Source: 'Nostoc azollae' 0708 (lineage in GTDB: Bacteria; Cyanobacteriota; Cyanobacteriia; Cyanobacteriales; Nostocaceae). From it: a stretch of DNA of 64,000 nucleotides. Below are positions 26,708-36,960 of this stretch, piece after piece. Position 1 is the first letter of the stretch. Every line of letters starts with the position of its first letter. Position numbers and translations under genes: made by a program. The DNA lies in contig NC_014248.1 in NCBI RefSeq assembly GCF_000196515.1, forward strand, positions 3,476,001-3,540,000, read 5' to 3'. Under the pieces are notes generated by a model. It made no database searches. It was not told the DNA's origin and worked only from the letters and a program-made list of their open reading frames with translations.

Positions 26708-28063
26708 CGGGACTTAAACAAAAGTTAGGAGTAAAAAGGAGTATAGTGGGGTTTTGGTGTAGCTTTCACGTTAAAAGAAGCTGATGAAAAAAACCACTGC
26801 CCCAGCAATGGCACCATGGTTTGAAAGATGGTGTGATTTGATGATGTATTTACTCATCAAGGAGAAAAAAGAGAGTTTAGACATTATTTAGGGGTATGAT
26901 TGGGTGAAAGTGAGAGAAAAAAGCTATTTCAAATGGCAGAGAATACCCTAGGGGTGACCTACCACCGATTACACCACCTTTTAACTGAAGCACCTTGGTC
27001 CAGTTCCCAAGTCAATGACCGTCGGTTAGAGATTATGAACAAGTGTAGTCAGAGGAGAATCACCAGAGGATTTAGCTTAATAATTGATGATTCTGTCCAT
27101 AGAAAAAGCGGGAATTTTAGGGATGGAGTAGGAAGAAAATATATTGGAGAAATTGGGAAAAGGGATACTGGGATAGTAGTAGTAACAACACATCTATATG
27201 GCAGTAAAGCTTACCATTAGATATAGAGTTATATCACCACGGTGATTCTTGACCCAAAGGGAAACAAGACCCTATATTTGAGAAGAAACCTGAGTTAGGA
27301 ATTAAATTAATACATCTGACCTTAAGCCGTGGTTATCAACCAGGAATAGTAATTATAGATCCTGGATATGGACACAATACATCTTTCTTATTAAAGATAG
27401 AAAATCGGAATTTAAAGTATTGAGGAGGACTAGCTAAAAATCCCAAAGTCCTTGCCAGTGACCAAGAGGATAGTCCACCAGTAATTAGGTTAGATAAATT
27501 AGCACAAAGTTTACCCCAAGATGCTTTTACAGAAGTTGAACTGGAGTTAGATAAACCCAGAAGATTATGGGTAGTAACTAAAGAAGTAGAAATATCGGCC
27601 TTAACTGGAAAGGGGAATATTGCTATCGTCATCAAGGCTTCTACTTTCTCTCAAGCCACTGATATTGAGTACTTTATGACCAATGTTTCTTGATCAATTG
27701 TCACACCCCAACGGATAGTTAATACATATTCTCAAAGAAATTGGGTAGAAGTTGTGTACAGGGAAGCCAAGGGATGGTTAGGACTCAAAGAATATCAAGT
27801 TCGAGATAAAAGCAGTTGACTGCGCCATTTTATTTTGGTTTGCTGTACCTACACTTTTATTCTTTGCCATCAGTGGACTGGAGGATTAAGACCAAGGTGG
27901 GCTAAGAAACCTTTGAATACTTTTACTGCAGCTTTAGAAGGGTTGAGAACAGCCATATCTTTTCTATTTATTGATTGGTTCAACTTGAATCCGGACGTGT
28001 TTCCTTCTTATCAAGTCAAGCCAGTTTGGGCTAAATTTGGGCTTGATTTTTGTTTACGTCCCG
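26708..28063 (+). mobile_element. IS701-type element copy A, with 4-bp CTAA duplication
   Basis: The left end CGGGACTTAAACAAAAGT and the reversed right end CGGGACGTAAACAAAAAT are inverted repeats. CTAA flanks the element on both sides (26704-26707 and 28064-28067). It is 1356 bp and is inserted in the IS66 element. A second copy is at 46400-47746. Confidence 0.88.
26784..28063 (+). pseudogene. IS701-family transposase, copy A
   Basis: The frame can be followed from MKKTTAPAMAPWFERWCDLM through VTYHRLHHLLTEAPWSSSQV, the catalytic-core piece FSLIIDDSVHRKSG, YIGEIGKRDTGIVVVTTHLY, RGYQPGIVIIDPGYGHN, NTYSQRNWVEVVYREAKGWL and GLKEYQVRDKSS to the right end. Stops occur at 26897-26899 (TGA), 27421-27423 (TGA) and 27817-27819 (TGA), plus a frameshift near 26868 and others. 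The second D of the DDE triad (IIDAGYG in copy B) is present as IIDPGYG. Copy B shares several of these lesions. Confidence 0.85.
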
Positions 28064-28258
28064 CTAAGGAAGGTAAAAGTTTACCAGGTTCCCCTGGGGC
28101 TTGATCAATGAATGAATGGAAGATTCAACTCTTGGTTGACACTAGGATGGCCAAGTCAAGAATTCATGAAGGTTTTGGGTTTGTTGGAATAAAGGGTAGT
28201 TTTTAAAACCTTCATCTATGAGGTAGATGAATTTTGTGCCAATTTCTTGGTGATTTAA

Positions 28259-30481
28259 CCCACATTCCGCACCCTAAACTACCACAGAGAGAAATTACGG
28301 AGAGAAAAAATCCAAGGGAGCATAAAAACAAACATATGCAGTGAGAAAAGGCATTGGAGAAACAGTAAAGCACCAAAAATAGCATCAAAAGCTATTCTCA
28401 ATAAGGAGCAATAAGAAAGAACACCGCCCAGAGGAGTCAACAGATAAATGAAGATATTCAAGAGATAAATCATAACTTAGACTCATAGATTGAAGTAAAA
28501 AAAGAAATTATGGACATAGTAAAATAGAGCTATAAATCAACGAAATTAGGTTATTTTCTGATAGAAATTAAATTAATAGAGAGAGAAATTAGGTAACTAA
28601 TTGATAGTAGGGAAAACAATGCTCTGGTAAAAGATTCACAATGAAATCTCTCTCTTGAGTCCAGTAACAGATGTGTTTTTCTTGGTTAAGTGTAACTAAA
28701 TAAATAGACTGAAAGCATGGAAAAATCCAGCGTAAAGTGGGGCGGTCAGTTGGTTTACCCAATTGATTTTTACTGTTGATTTAGACTCTCTCGAAGGGGT
28801 TCTAATTTGTCGTTCTCCTAAAGTATAAACCAGCAGATATAAACCCATAATCATTCCCAGGGACTCTATTCTCTCTGGACTTTTTAGGAAAATACTGTCT
28901 GCAAACAATAATGGGTCTTTGAGAAAAGCAAACCCTCTCTGGCAAGACTGTTGAGCTTTCTTTATATTCACTCAAGATGGAGTCATGGATAAGTTCATTG
29001 GAATCCAAAAGGTTTGTAGCAATAATAAAAGGACCTGTCCTCAGAAATTCTGTATTAATTTTACTTTCATTCTGGGAGAATGTAACTGATATCTCATTAT
29101 GATATCTCTCCTGAACTATCTTTTTTCTTAGATTTGATTTGAGTAACGTTACTCTGGTTAATTCGGTGATATTTGAATTGTTTGAATAGTTTAGATAACC
29201 CCTTGATAGCATCAGCTTAACAAGCAAATTCTTCTGGTGATAACTTTTTCAAATCTTGCACAGCTTTTGATTGTGCCTTGGTAATTTTTTGTGAGAGTTT
29301 ACCTAGGTCTGATTCTCTTCTTTCTTGACTGTGCACTACTAAGCATCTTTGTTCTATGCCTGCATAATTTACTGTTTTTGAAGCTAGTTTATATCCGGGT
29401 AACTGACTATCAACAAATTCTGGTTCTGGTAATTTTGATATTAATGATTGTGCTGATTTTACGCTTAATGGCACTGGATATAACCAGCTTAAATCTGACA
29501 TGATTTTCAGATTTGATTCTGTATATAAGGGCCAGTCTTCTACTATGAGACTGTTAACTTTTAATTGTTGTTGGTACTCTACTGCTATTTTACCAAAGCA
29601 TGATGAATCTGCTTGGTTTCCCGATGCTAGTATTGAAAATATATATTGGTATGTCTCCATCTCATGAACATATCATCTCTATGATGAACTGTTTTAACTC
29701 CGGTCTATGGTCACCAGAATACCCGTAGGTGATGGTTATTTCTTTTAGAGATTTTACTGCTAATTCTTCTGTTTCTTGATTATTTCCTACTTTTTGACTC
29801 TCAAATATTACTTCTGGTAAGCTGGTATTATATTGCCCATGTATGTGCATTTATGATGAGTCTAGATACCCTGCTCATAGGGATACTCCAAATTTTTGGG
29901 CTGCTTTTAAGGCGACAATAAAGAATATTCTATCCAATACTTTTATAAGTAGTTTATCTATGACTCTCCCCAGTTTATCGTCCTTGAGATATTCTGGTTT
30001 TACTCCTGGTCCTATTAGATGGTCACAGGCGATTGTTTCAAAATCTTGGGGAAACATATATAAGGGTTTCTATACAAATCCTAACCCGTTGATTATCATG
30101 GCTTTTACTACATGACCCGGACTTACTTTCTCTCCAATTTCAACTCCTATTAATTCGTTGATTATTTCTACGACTCCTATGGCGTCTATTATTCCTGCTA
30201 CTATGCCTAAATGGTCTAGGTTTTGAGTTTCCATTTTTTGAAGCTTTGATTTCACAACATAATTATCCACAACTCCTGTTGTGATTCAATCATTTCTTCT
30301 TCTGTTCTAATTTAATTTTTAAATCATTAAATTTTCTTTTCTTTTATCTTCTTTACAAAACTTTATTCTCTCACTCTATTGCCATTTTAATCATCCTTGT
30401 TCTTATTAAGCCTTTTCTCCCTTGCAGGAGCTTTAGTTCTTGTGTACTACTATCTGTGACAGTTAGGGTGCGGAAGGTCGG
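28259..30481 (-). mobile_element. IS1634-type element copy A
   Basis: The left end CCCACATTCCGCACCCTAAA and the reversed right end CCGACCTTCCGCACCCTAAC are inverted repeats. The 2.2-kb interior encodes, on the minus strand, a broken IS1634-family transposase. It starts with the DUF4277-type domain (DHLGIVAGIIDAIGVVEIIN and GEKVSPGHVVKAMIINGLGF), then FPQDFETIACDHLIGPGVKP and DDKLGRVIDKLLIKVLDRIF, HGQYN, ITITYGYSGDHRPELKQFII and NSLIVEDWPLYTESNLKIMS. In-frame stops lie at 30070-30072, 29875-29877 and 29851-29853. It is inserted in the IS66 element. Confidence 0.85.
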
Positions 30482-31646
30482 TCAGTTTTAAGCCAGGAAT
30501 CTTGATTAGTATCTTGAAGTGACGGGGTAAGGTAGATGTGCCTGACATTTCTGTTGAGCTTTGACCGGATAATCGTTATAGGCAGTAAAGTCATCAGAAC
30601 TGAGTACACCAGACTAACTTGAACCCAGAATAGATTCTGATTCACCAGGACAAGGAGTATCAGGCCCATGAAATAAAGGGAAGTCACTATTAGCAAAAAT
30701 CCATAACCATTGTTTTACCCCTTTGACTACCCAGGGTGTTTCATCCCCAAGGATATGAGGCTGGGTTTGTTTTATCCACTGTTTGAGGCTATGAATACTT
30801 TGAGCCACTGGACCATCTATTCCTTCATCGGTACCTACTAATGTTCCCACTCCAATTTCTATTTGACCGAGTTCCCACAACAACAAGTGTTGTTTCTCAT
30901 AGGGTAAATGGCCCTAGTTATTGATCCATCCCAAAAAAGCTTGTCCTGTGATTCCTATATGTTCTCCCAGTACTATCTCTGGTGACCAGTGTGCCCTTTG
31001 AGTTTCCCCACACACACTGCAAGTCCACTTCCATTGGCCTGTCCACTAACTCCCCTAGTTGTTGTATTTGGATTTTTATTGGTTCGCCAAACAATTGCCC
31101 CTCACCTCACCATCCACACAGTTGCCGTCCCACTATCTCAAATCTATTCTATCTACTCCACCAAACCCCTTTCTCCTTTTTCCCCTATGCCCTGGTTGTC
31201 CTCTTGGTTTCCGTTTTCGTGTCTGGTTCTCTTCTGGTTTCTCTTCTTGTTTGTTCTCAGTTTCTTTGAGGATATCTCCCAAGGGTGGGTTGGATCATGT
31301 TATGGTCTCTAAATCTCTACTGACTTTGAGTTTCTCTATTTCTTTTTCCAGTTCTACTACTCTATTTCTTAGGTTCTCTATACTTTTCCCCTGGTCAATA
31401 ATGATTTCTACCAGTTCCTCTATTGCCAACTGCTTCAATATCTCTCTATCTAGTTTTGGTGGCAGCTTCTTTTCCATAACTGCTATATTCTCCCTCTCCT
31501 ATCACACTTGTTAATACCCCACCATCTGAATCCTTACCTTTTAGATTCTTTTAGATTGATGACGCTCATAAGTTGATTTTCAGGATCCAATTCTAAAAAA
31601 ATTATTGTTGTTTAAGGTGGGCATTACCCACCCTATTTACTATCAA

Positions 31647-33881
31647 CTAAGGTACTTCAATAGGAATTAAAGCATTTTCTGGTAAATAGCTATGGAAACA
31701 CCCATCATCGGCTAGTACCAAAATCAGACGCAGGGGATAATCTGGGGGAACTTGCAAATCTGCCCAAGGTATTGCCACTTCTAAACAAGTATTTAAAGCA
31801 GCTTGGGCGCGACTAACGCGGGGATACCATTGATAGTTATTTCCTGCTTCTCGAAATTGAATTGATTGTGTGAGTAAATTAATTTCTAGATGATGGTGAA
31901 ACAGATAATTAACTGGTGATATATCTGGAACTTCTGCTAAAGTTACAGGGCTATTAACCATTGTTCTATCTGGATAATACCAAAGTAAATTTAACTCTGT
32001 TGGTAGTTCTTTTCCTGGTGCAATGCCACTTTTAAAATCTACCCGTAAGTAAAAATTCAGGTGATCTACTCCATACCAAAGTCGTTGAATGAGGCTGCTG
32101 TTGTGCATTGTTCCCCTTGCACCACCAACTTCTATTCTGCCGGCTTTGTCCCAGTCTTGTTCATCACCTTTACCGTCAATAACTGGGTGAATAAAGGCTT
32201 CTGGCCGACGGTCTGCTCGTGTTTCATGGACTTCTACTGGTTTTGTTAAATAGACTGGTATTGGTTCATTGAGGGCTTTATAAATTCCATAGAGATGTTC
32301 ACGAAATAATTGGTCAAACATGGCATCTTGATTTGAAGAATGTCCTTCTCCAAACCACCAAAACCAATCGGAACCTTCGGCTGCATATAAGGCTTCCCAG
32401 GCTGCAGGGTTGTTGTCTTCGGTAGCTTCGGGATGATTGGCTAATACTTGTCTGGCTTGGGTCAGGTAGTCCCAAGCGCGATTTTTGGCGGGATCTCCTA
32501 TCCAGGTGGTAAAACTGCCATCTACCCAAGAACCACTATGGAGTTGTTCTCCGGGGATAGTGGCTGTGGCGGGATATTTGTCTAGGAATTCCGAGACGGT
32601 AACCAGTTTGATATGAGGTTCATTACTCAAGCTTTGATATAAGGTTTCTAGGAATGGTTTGCCGTCTTGGGGATAAAATTCCCAGCAATTTTCACCATCT
32701 AAGGCGATGGTTACTAACCAAGGTTGTTCGCTGGGTTTCTCTCTTTGCATTTTAGCGATCACTTGCAAATGTCCCACTAAATCCGCTACGGCCTGTTTTA
32801 GCTGCATGGAACTGTATGTGAAACCAATTAAATCTGACAACCTATGGTCACGGAAAACTATGGATAAATCACCTGCTGGAGTTTGCAAAAGATAAGGACG
32901 GTACAGTAATTCTGGTTGCTGGACATTTCCTGCCCCATCTCGATGGAAAAAGTGTTTTAAGGTCCAACCTAAGACGGCTTCATCTGAGCAAATCCAATTA
33001 AAGCCCTGTTTAATAATATACGGTAATATTTCTGGACTAACTGACTGTTCAGAAGGCCATAAACCCCGTGGTTCTTGTCCAAATCTGTCTTTATATAAAT
33101 CCCAAGATTTCTGTAAATGACGAGGAATATCTTCCGCCCACTGAAAATGATTGTTAGGTAATGTCATGTTTGGCACTGCTACCTGCCCGGAGTTGGTATC
33201 AGCTAACAAGGGCAAAATTGGGTGAGTATAGGGGGTGGTGGTGACTTCTAACTGTCCAGTTTCTTGCATTTTCCTGTGTTGGGGAATAATGCGGCTGAGG
33301 ATTTGACGTTGTTTAGAATAAATGCGTTGGCGATCACTTAAAGTAAAATTTTGTCCCTGTTTTAACCAAGCTTCAATTTCTGGGTCATCCCAAAACAGAG
33401 GATCAATCCAAGCTAGATTATGCCAAGCTAATAAGTCACTGTAATCTAGTGGCTGCCAATTTGCTAAACACCACGCTTGTCCCTTTTCCTGTCTCTGATA
33501 GTACAACTGGGCATAGCGGGGATGGGGATCTATTAAAGTATGGTGATTAGCATCAAAAAAATGTTCAACAATAAATTCTTTCTGTTCCTGAGTTAACTTT
33601 TCAACAGGTGTTAAGCTGGCAGTCAGATAAGGGTCAAACGCAGTACCAGCAATATAATCTTCTAGTTGCAGTATCAAGGATGGTACTAAATTCACCGTTT
33701 GATGTAACTTGGGATACTGCTCTAGCAGCAAGATTAAATCCAAATAATCCTTAGTACCATGTAACCTAACCCAAGGCAAGCGGTACTGCTGACTAGCAGG
33801 TGTAGAAACACCACTACGAGGAGATTTATATAACGGCTGATGTTGATGCCAGATAAAAGCGACGTATAGAGGGTGGGACAT
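31647..33881 (-). CDS. Glycoside hydrolase family 57 protein
   Basis: The 744-residue protein has the GH57 signature regions in order: FIWHQHQPLY near residue 10, RGLWPSEQSVSPEI near 270 and WICSDEAVLGW near 296 (the DE pair region holding the nucleophile in this family). ALDGENCWEFYPQDGKPF lies near 390. A beta-rich C-terminal domain of about 180 residues follows. GH57 enzymes act on alpha-glucans (amylase, amylopullulanase or branching activity), so a role in glycogen turnover is likely; the exact specificity cannot be read here. There is no signal peptide. The frame is intact and clearly separate from the transposon cluster to its right end. Confidence 0.9.
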   Translation of the reverse strand: MSHPLYVAFIWHQHQPLYKSPRSGVSTPASQQYRLPWVRLHGTKDYLDLILLLEQYPKLHQTVNLVPSLILQLEDYIAGTAFDPYLTASLTPVEKLTQEQKEFIVEHFFDANHHTLIDPHPRYAQLYYQRQEKGQAWCLANWQPLDYSDLLAWHNLAWIDPLFWDDPEIEAWLKQGQNFTLSDRQRIYSKQRQILSRIIPQHRKMQETGQLEVTTTPYTHPILPLLADTNSGQVAVPNMTLPNNHFQWAEDIPRHLQKSWDLYKDRFGQEPRGLWPSEQSVSPEILPYIIKQGFNWICSDEAVLGWTLKHFFHRDGAGNVQQPELLYRPYLLQTPAGDLSIVFRDHRLSDLIGFTYSSMQLKQAVADLVGHLQVIAKMQREKPSEQPWLVTIALDGENCWEFYPQDGKPFLETLYQSLSNEPHIKLVTVSEFLDKYPATATIPGEQLHSGSWVDGSFTTWIGDPAKNRAWDYLTQARQVLANHPEATEDNNPAAWEALYAAEGSDWFWWFGEGHSSNQDAMFDQLFREHLYGIYKALNEPIPVYLTKPVEVHETRADRRPEAFIHPVIDGKGDEQDWDKAGRIEVGGARGTMHNSSLIQRLWYGVDHLNFYLRVDFKSGIAPGKELPTELNLLWYYPDRTMVNSPVTLAEVPDISPVNYLFHHHLEINLLTQSIQFREAGNNYQWYPRVSRAQAALNTCLEVAIPWADLQVPPDYPLRLILVLADDGCFHSYLPENALIPIEVP

Positions 33882-33933
33882 GAGGAGTGATGAGTTATTG
33901 GGGATTTGCTAATAATCTTGAATTATGAATGAT

Positions 33934-33987
33934 GGTAATAGGTAATGGGTAATTTTCCCAATTACCTATTACCCATTACCTATTACC
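33934..33987. repeat. 20-bp perfect inverted repeat built of STRR units
   Basis: GGTAATAGGTAATGGGTAAT at 33934-33953 is the exact reverse complement of 33968-33987, with a 14-nt spacer. Both arms consist of GGTAATR heptamers. The structure lies between the nfu stop and the GH57 start, so on the minus strand it can form a long hairpin in the transcript downstream of nfu. It may act as a terminator or processing site, or be passive STRR expansion. Confidence 0.85.
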
Positions 33988-34008
33988 CATCTTCCCAGTC
34001 CCTAGTTT

Positions 34009-34248
34009 CTAAACGACTTGTTCAATCTCCGCAATTTCGGGAATCAATTCCTTGAGGCGGCGCTCAATGCCCATTCTCAGGGTCATTGCCGAACTAGGAC
34101 AAGAACCACAAGCACCTTGTAACCGCAGTTTTACAATAGGTCCATCCAGTTCTACGACTTCCACATTACCCCCATCAGACATTAGATAAGGGCGCATTTC
34201 ATCTAATACTGTTTCAACGTTTTCAAGTGTAAGTTCCATAGTTGACAT
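34009..34248 (-). CDS. nfu: NifU-like C-terminal (Nfu) iron-sulfur scaffold protein
   Basis: The 79-residue protein is a stand-alone Nfu domain. It has [20 protein letters not shown] and the cluster-binding CxxC in [20 protein letters not shown]. Such proteins (NfuA/CnfU type) assemble and hand over 4Fe-4S clusters, in cyanobacteria especially to photosystem I. The start may be the ATG at 34248 or the one three codons later (MELTLE). It is a single gene. Confidence 0.93.
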   Translation of the reverse strand: MSTMELTLENVETVLDEMRPYLMSDGGNVEVVELDGPIVKLRLQGACGSCPSSAMTLRMGIERRLKELIPEIAEIEQVV

Positions 34249-34402
34249 AGTTTTAGACCTGCTAAGTTAATGATGGTGATGAAAATTGGGAATTAAGATC
34301 GTTGTCTATTTCCCAAAATAACTAAAATTTTCTTCTTTTGCTGAATTAAATCGATCCTAAACTCCGGACTCTACATCCTATACCCTGCTTCAATAAGGTA
34401 AT

Positions 34403-36184
34403 TCAATTAAGAGTTTCTATTTCACACTCGCTAGGGGAACATAACACCGGTTGTTGATAAAGGGGAACTGTGAAGGTTACTGTTGAGCCAAGTTCTTCGC
34501 CTAAACTGTAGAAATGTACCTCACCACCCATTGCCTCAATTAGCTTTTGGGATATAGTTAGTCCCAAACCTGTGCCACCATGAGGGCGAGTACGAGAACC
34601 ATCTACCTGGGAAAATAATTGAAATAGTTTATCTTGTTGGTCTAAGGAAACACCAATACCAGTATCTGCTACCCGTACTTTCACAATGCCGGGATGCTGT
34701 GGTTGTGATTGTCCTTTTGCTTTTTTGAGGACTAAATCGGCGCTGATGGTGACACCGCCTTTGTGGGTGAATTTAATAGCGTTGCCCACCAAATTGAGCA
34801 TGACCTGTAATAATCTTTGGTAGTTGCCCAGGATGATAATTTCATCGGAGGTAGTGGGCATTTGCATCTGGAGGCTGAGATTTTTCATCTCTGCTTGGGG
34901 ACGCACAAAGCTTTCTACATCATTGAATAATTCATGAAGTCTGACAGGCCCGCAGCGGATATCCATTTTGCCTGCTTCAATTTTGGCAAAATCCAAAATG
35001 TCGTTGAGAATACCAAGGAGGTGGATTGATAAATCATGAGCATCTTGGACAAACTCATGTTCTTCTGGCCCATCTGCCATTCCTTCCAAAATCAGCTTGA
35101 GTAAGCCAATCATCCCGTTGAGAGGGGTGCGAATTTCATGGGATACATTGGCCAGAAATTCGCTTTTGAGGCGGGATGCTTCTTCAGCTTTTTGTCTTGC
35201 TGCTTCCAGTTCTTTGTATAAGGTAGCATGAGCGATCGCAGTTCCCAATTGATCTGCTAATTCTTTGGTTAATTCCAGTTCTGTTTCTGTTAATAAATCG
35301 CATTCATCGTTTAAACTTAAGGCTACCAAACCATTTGGCTGATCTTGATAGCTAGTAGCAACCAACAGAAATTTCTGGTGCTGAGGATTTTTATGCACAG
35401 ACATCTTGATCACCATTGGTTCAAGAGTTGCTAAAGCCTGGGCAAAGACTGCCTCAGAAGATATCTCTATTTCTGAGCCAAGCATGGAATCTAATTCTGG
35501 CTGGTGATATTCTGCGATTACCTTGATTTTTGAAGCTCTGGGTTGATAAGGACAAATAATACAACGCTCTAGCTTGAGGATCTTTCCTAAACTGTCAACT
35601 GTTTGCTGCCAAATAATTTCTATATCCAGTGTCCGCCGGATATTTCTAGTAATTTTATTTAATAATTTTTGGTGTTGTTGCGATATCTGTCCCACATTAC
35701 GGGAACGCAAAGCCCACTTTGGTTGTGAAGACGGTTTTGAACCCTCCTGATTTGCTTCTTTGCCATTGACTTGAGCTTGTAATAACCTACCCATGATCAG
35801 AACCGTGGTCGCGGCTTGACCCAATTGCGACATAATTGGAGTAATTGTCAACTCCAACTCTATTAATTTCTGACTGCATTTAAACCAGCACTGAACCCTT
35901 TCCGGTACTAAAGAACTCAATACCCGGTGTAATTGTTCTAAGTAGGCAACTTTATCTACTGCAGCAAAAGTTTCATTTGCATTCAGTGCTTCAACAATTT
36001 TCTCAGTATTTAAATCTAGGAGTTCGCTGCGCTGCCAATCAAATGTTAGATAGCGCCCGCTCCCATCTTGCGTATATACCAACTCAGAACTGAGAGATTG
36101 TAACAAGCCATCAGAACTACGGTTAATAGATTCCAGGTTCTGAGAAAATAAATTTGGCAATTGGGTGTTCGCAGTAATAGTCAT
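34403..36184 (-). CDS. Soluble GAF-domain sensor histidine kinase
   Basis: The 593-residue protein has no membrane helix. Residues 1-165 may be a PAS-like input region. A GAF domain spans about 185-325 (ILKLERCIICPYQPRA near its start). The HisKA domain has the H-box FLANVSHEIRTPLNGMIGLL near 346. The ATPase domain has the N-box NLVGNAIKFTHKGG, the G1 box VADTGIGVSLDQQ and G2 GGTGLGLTISQKLIEAMGG near 548. No receiver domain or partner response regulator is adjacent, so it is an orphan kinase with an unknown signal. Confidence 0.93.
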   Translation of the reverse strand: MTITANTQLPNLFSQNLESINRSSDGLLQSLSSELVYTQDGSGRYLTFDWQRSELLDLNTEKIVEALNANETFAAVDKVAYLEQLHRVLSSLVPERVQCWFKCSQKLIELELTITPIMSQLGQAATTVLIMGRLLQAQVNGKEANQEGSKPSSQPKWALRSRNVGQISQQHQKLLNKITRNIRRTLDIEIIWQQTVDSLGKILKLERCIICPYQPRASKIKVIAEYHQPELDSMLGSEIEISSEAVFAQALATLEPMVIKMSVHKNPQHQKFLLVATSYQDQPNGLVALSLNDECDLLTETELELTKELADQLGTAIAHATLYKELEAARQKAEEASRLKSEFLANVSHEIRTPLNGMIGLLKLILEGMADGPEEHEFVQDAHDLSIHLLGILNDILDFAKIEAGKMDIRCGPVRLHELFNDVESFVRPQAEMKNLSLQMQMPTTSDEIIILGNYQRLLQVMLNLVGNAIKFTHKGGVTISADLVLKKAKGQSQPQHPGIVKVRVADTGIGVSLDQQDKLFQLFSQVDGSRTRPHGGTGLGLTISQKLIEAMGGEVHFYSLGEELGSTVTFTVPLYQQPVLCSPSECEIETLN

Positions 36185-36368
36185 TAATCGAATTGGATAG
36201 ACAAATAGCTTTCCACCGTGCTTTTACTAAAGCTGTTTAAATTTTGGCATAAAGTTTTACAGCTTTCACACTTTCGATCGTGTATTTTTGATTTTTCTAG
36301 AATTTAGAGCGGTAAATTTTACATTTTTTAGCATTTAGAGGGATTAAAGGAGGGATTGATGGGAAGTT

Positions 36369-36605
36369 TTAATCGTTCCATTCACCCCTGGGGGGAACTG
36401 GTGTATGCATTGGTGTACGAGTTAAGTCATCATCTCTAGGCACATCTCCCCGCAACCATTGGCGGATTGCTACCTCAATCACTTTGCTGGGATCATTGGT
36501 AAGATGCTGAATTTGCGCTATTAAGTCAGAGTCCAAGCTAACCGCTATTTCTACCTTGTTGGGGTGCTTGTTCTCCGCATCGGTAGGCTTGTCTTGCATA
36601 TTCAT
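36369..36605 (-). CDS. Small ribbon-helix-helix-like protein
   Basis: The 78-residue protein has a charged N-terminus, then KVEIAVSLDSDLIAQIQHL and PSKVIEVAIRQWLRGD, which fit a strand followed by two helices as in CopG/Arc-type ribbon-helix-helix DNA-binding proteins. The Pro-rich tail (TPVPPRGEWND) is not part of that fold. No toxin gene is next to it. It could be an orphan antitoxin-like regulator. Confidence 0.6.
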   Translation of the reverse strand: MNMQDKPTDAENKHPNKVEIAVSLDSDLIAQIQHLTNDPSKVIEVAIRQWLRGDVPRDDDLTRTPMHTPVPPRGEWND

Positions 36606-36960
36606 AGGTTTATATCTGCTAAAGTTTTTTTATCTAAAGCTTTGTCAAGAAGTGATATGAGAATGACGGCGGAATTTGGGGCAAGAGACAAGGTAAGAAA
36701 AAATTCCACCCCTCCCCCCTTAACTCTTAACCCTTACCCCATTGAAATAGTACCAAATAACCTTAAAAATTAATCGGTCTATGGATATGGGTATGAGGTG
36801 TGGGCTGTAAGGGTGTGGGAGAGAATAGTGTATTATCTCCTATGTCCTGCCTTCTGCCTCTTAACCAATTACCAATTACCAATTACATTACCCAAGAAAG
36901 CATTAAAATACATGAAGTAAATAGATTTCACTTTTGGTTTGCTTTAAGCAAAGATAGTAT

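Larger units (their letters stand above)
26470..31477 (-). pseudogene. IS66 transposase in three pieces
   Basis: Piece 1 (31477 to about 30482) has the N-terminal coiled coil EILKQLAIEELVEIIIDQGK, RKRKPRGQPGHRGKRRKG, the zinc-finger-like CSVCGETQRAHWSPEIV and the catalytic core GTDEGIDGPVAQSIHSLKQW, THILGDET-like and DDFTAYNDYPVKAQQKCQAH. Piece 2 (28258 to about 28068) has IGTKFIYLIDEGFKNYPLFQ, QTQNLHEFLTWPS and GEPGKLLPSL. Piece 3 (26705-26470) has DNNLAEPRLGLALTQGKVSG, LFQHPANLLTVIQTCRRQAL and SLIEFFDQPM. The order and orientation are collinear with an intact IS66 transposase. Several internal stops and shifts are also present. Confidence 0.85.
26456..31537 (-). mobile_element. IS66-family element split by two other insertion sequences
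   Basis: The outer ends are inverted repeats: GTAAGGATTCAGGT at left and, reversed, GTAAGGATTCAGAT at right, which are IS66-like termini. Between them lie three minus-strand pieces of one IS66 transposase, separated by an IS701 element (26708-28063) and an IS1634 element (28259-30481). Subtracting the two insertions leaves about 1.5 kb. No 8-bp target duplication is visible around the outer ends (GTGTTGAG against CTTTTAGA), so the flanks have changed or the ends are not original. Confidence 0.8.

Noticed and set aside
29843-30115. A 90-codon plus-strand frame in IS1634 copy A
   Set aside because: It is antisense to the broken IS1634 transposase, whose domains are recognisable on the minus strand.
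30982-31514. Plus-strand hydrophobic frames in the IS66 region
   Set aside because: They are antisense readings of the IS66 transposase N-terminal part.
36369-36605. Toxin-antitoxin pair
   Set aside because: The ribbon-helix-helix-like gene has no adjacent short partner gene with a toxin-like product.
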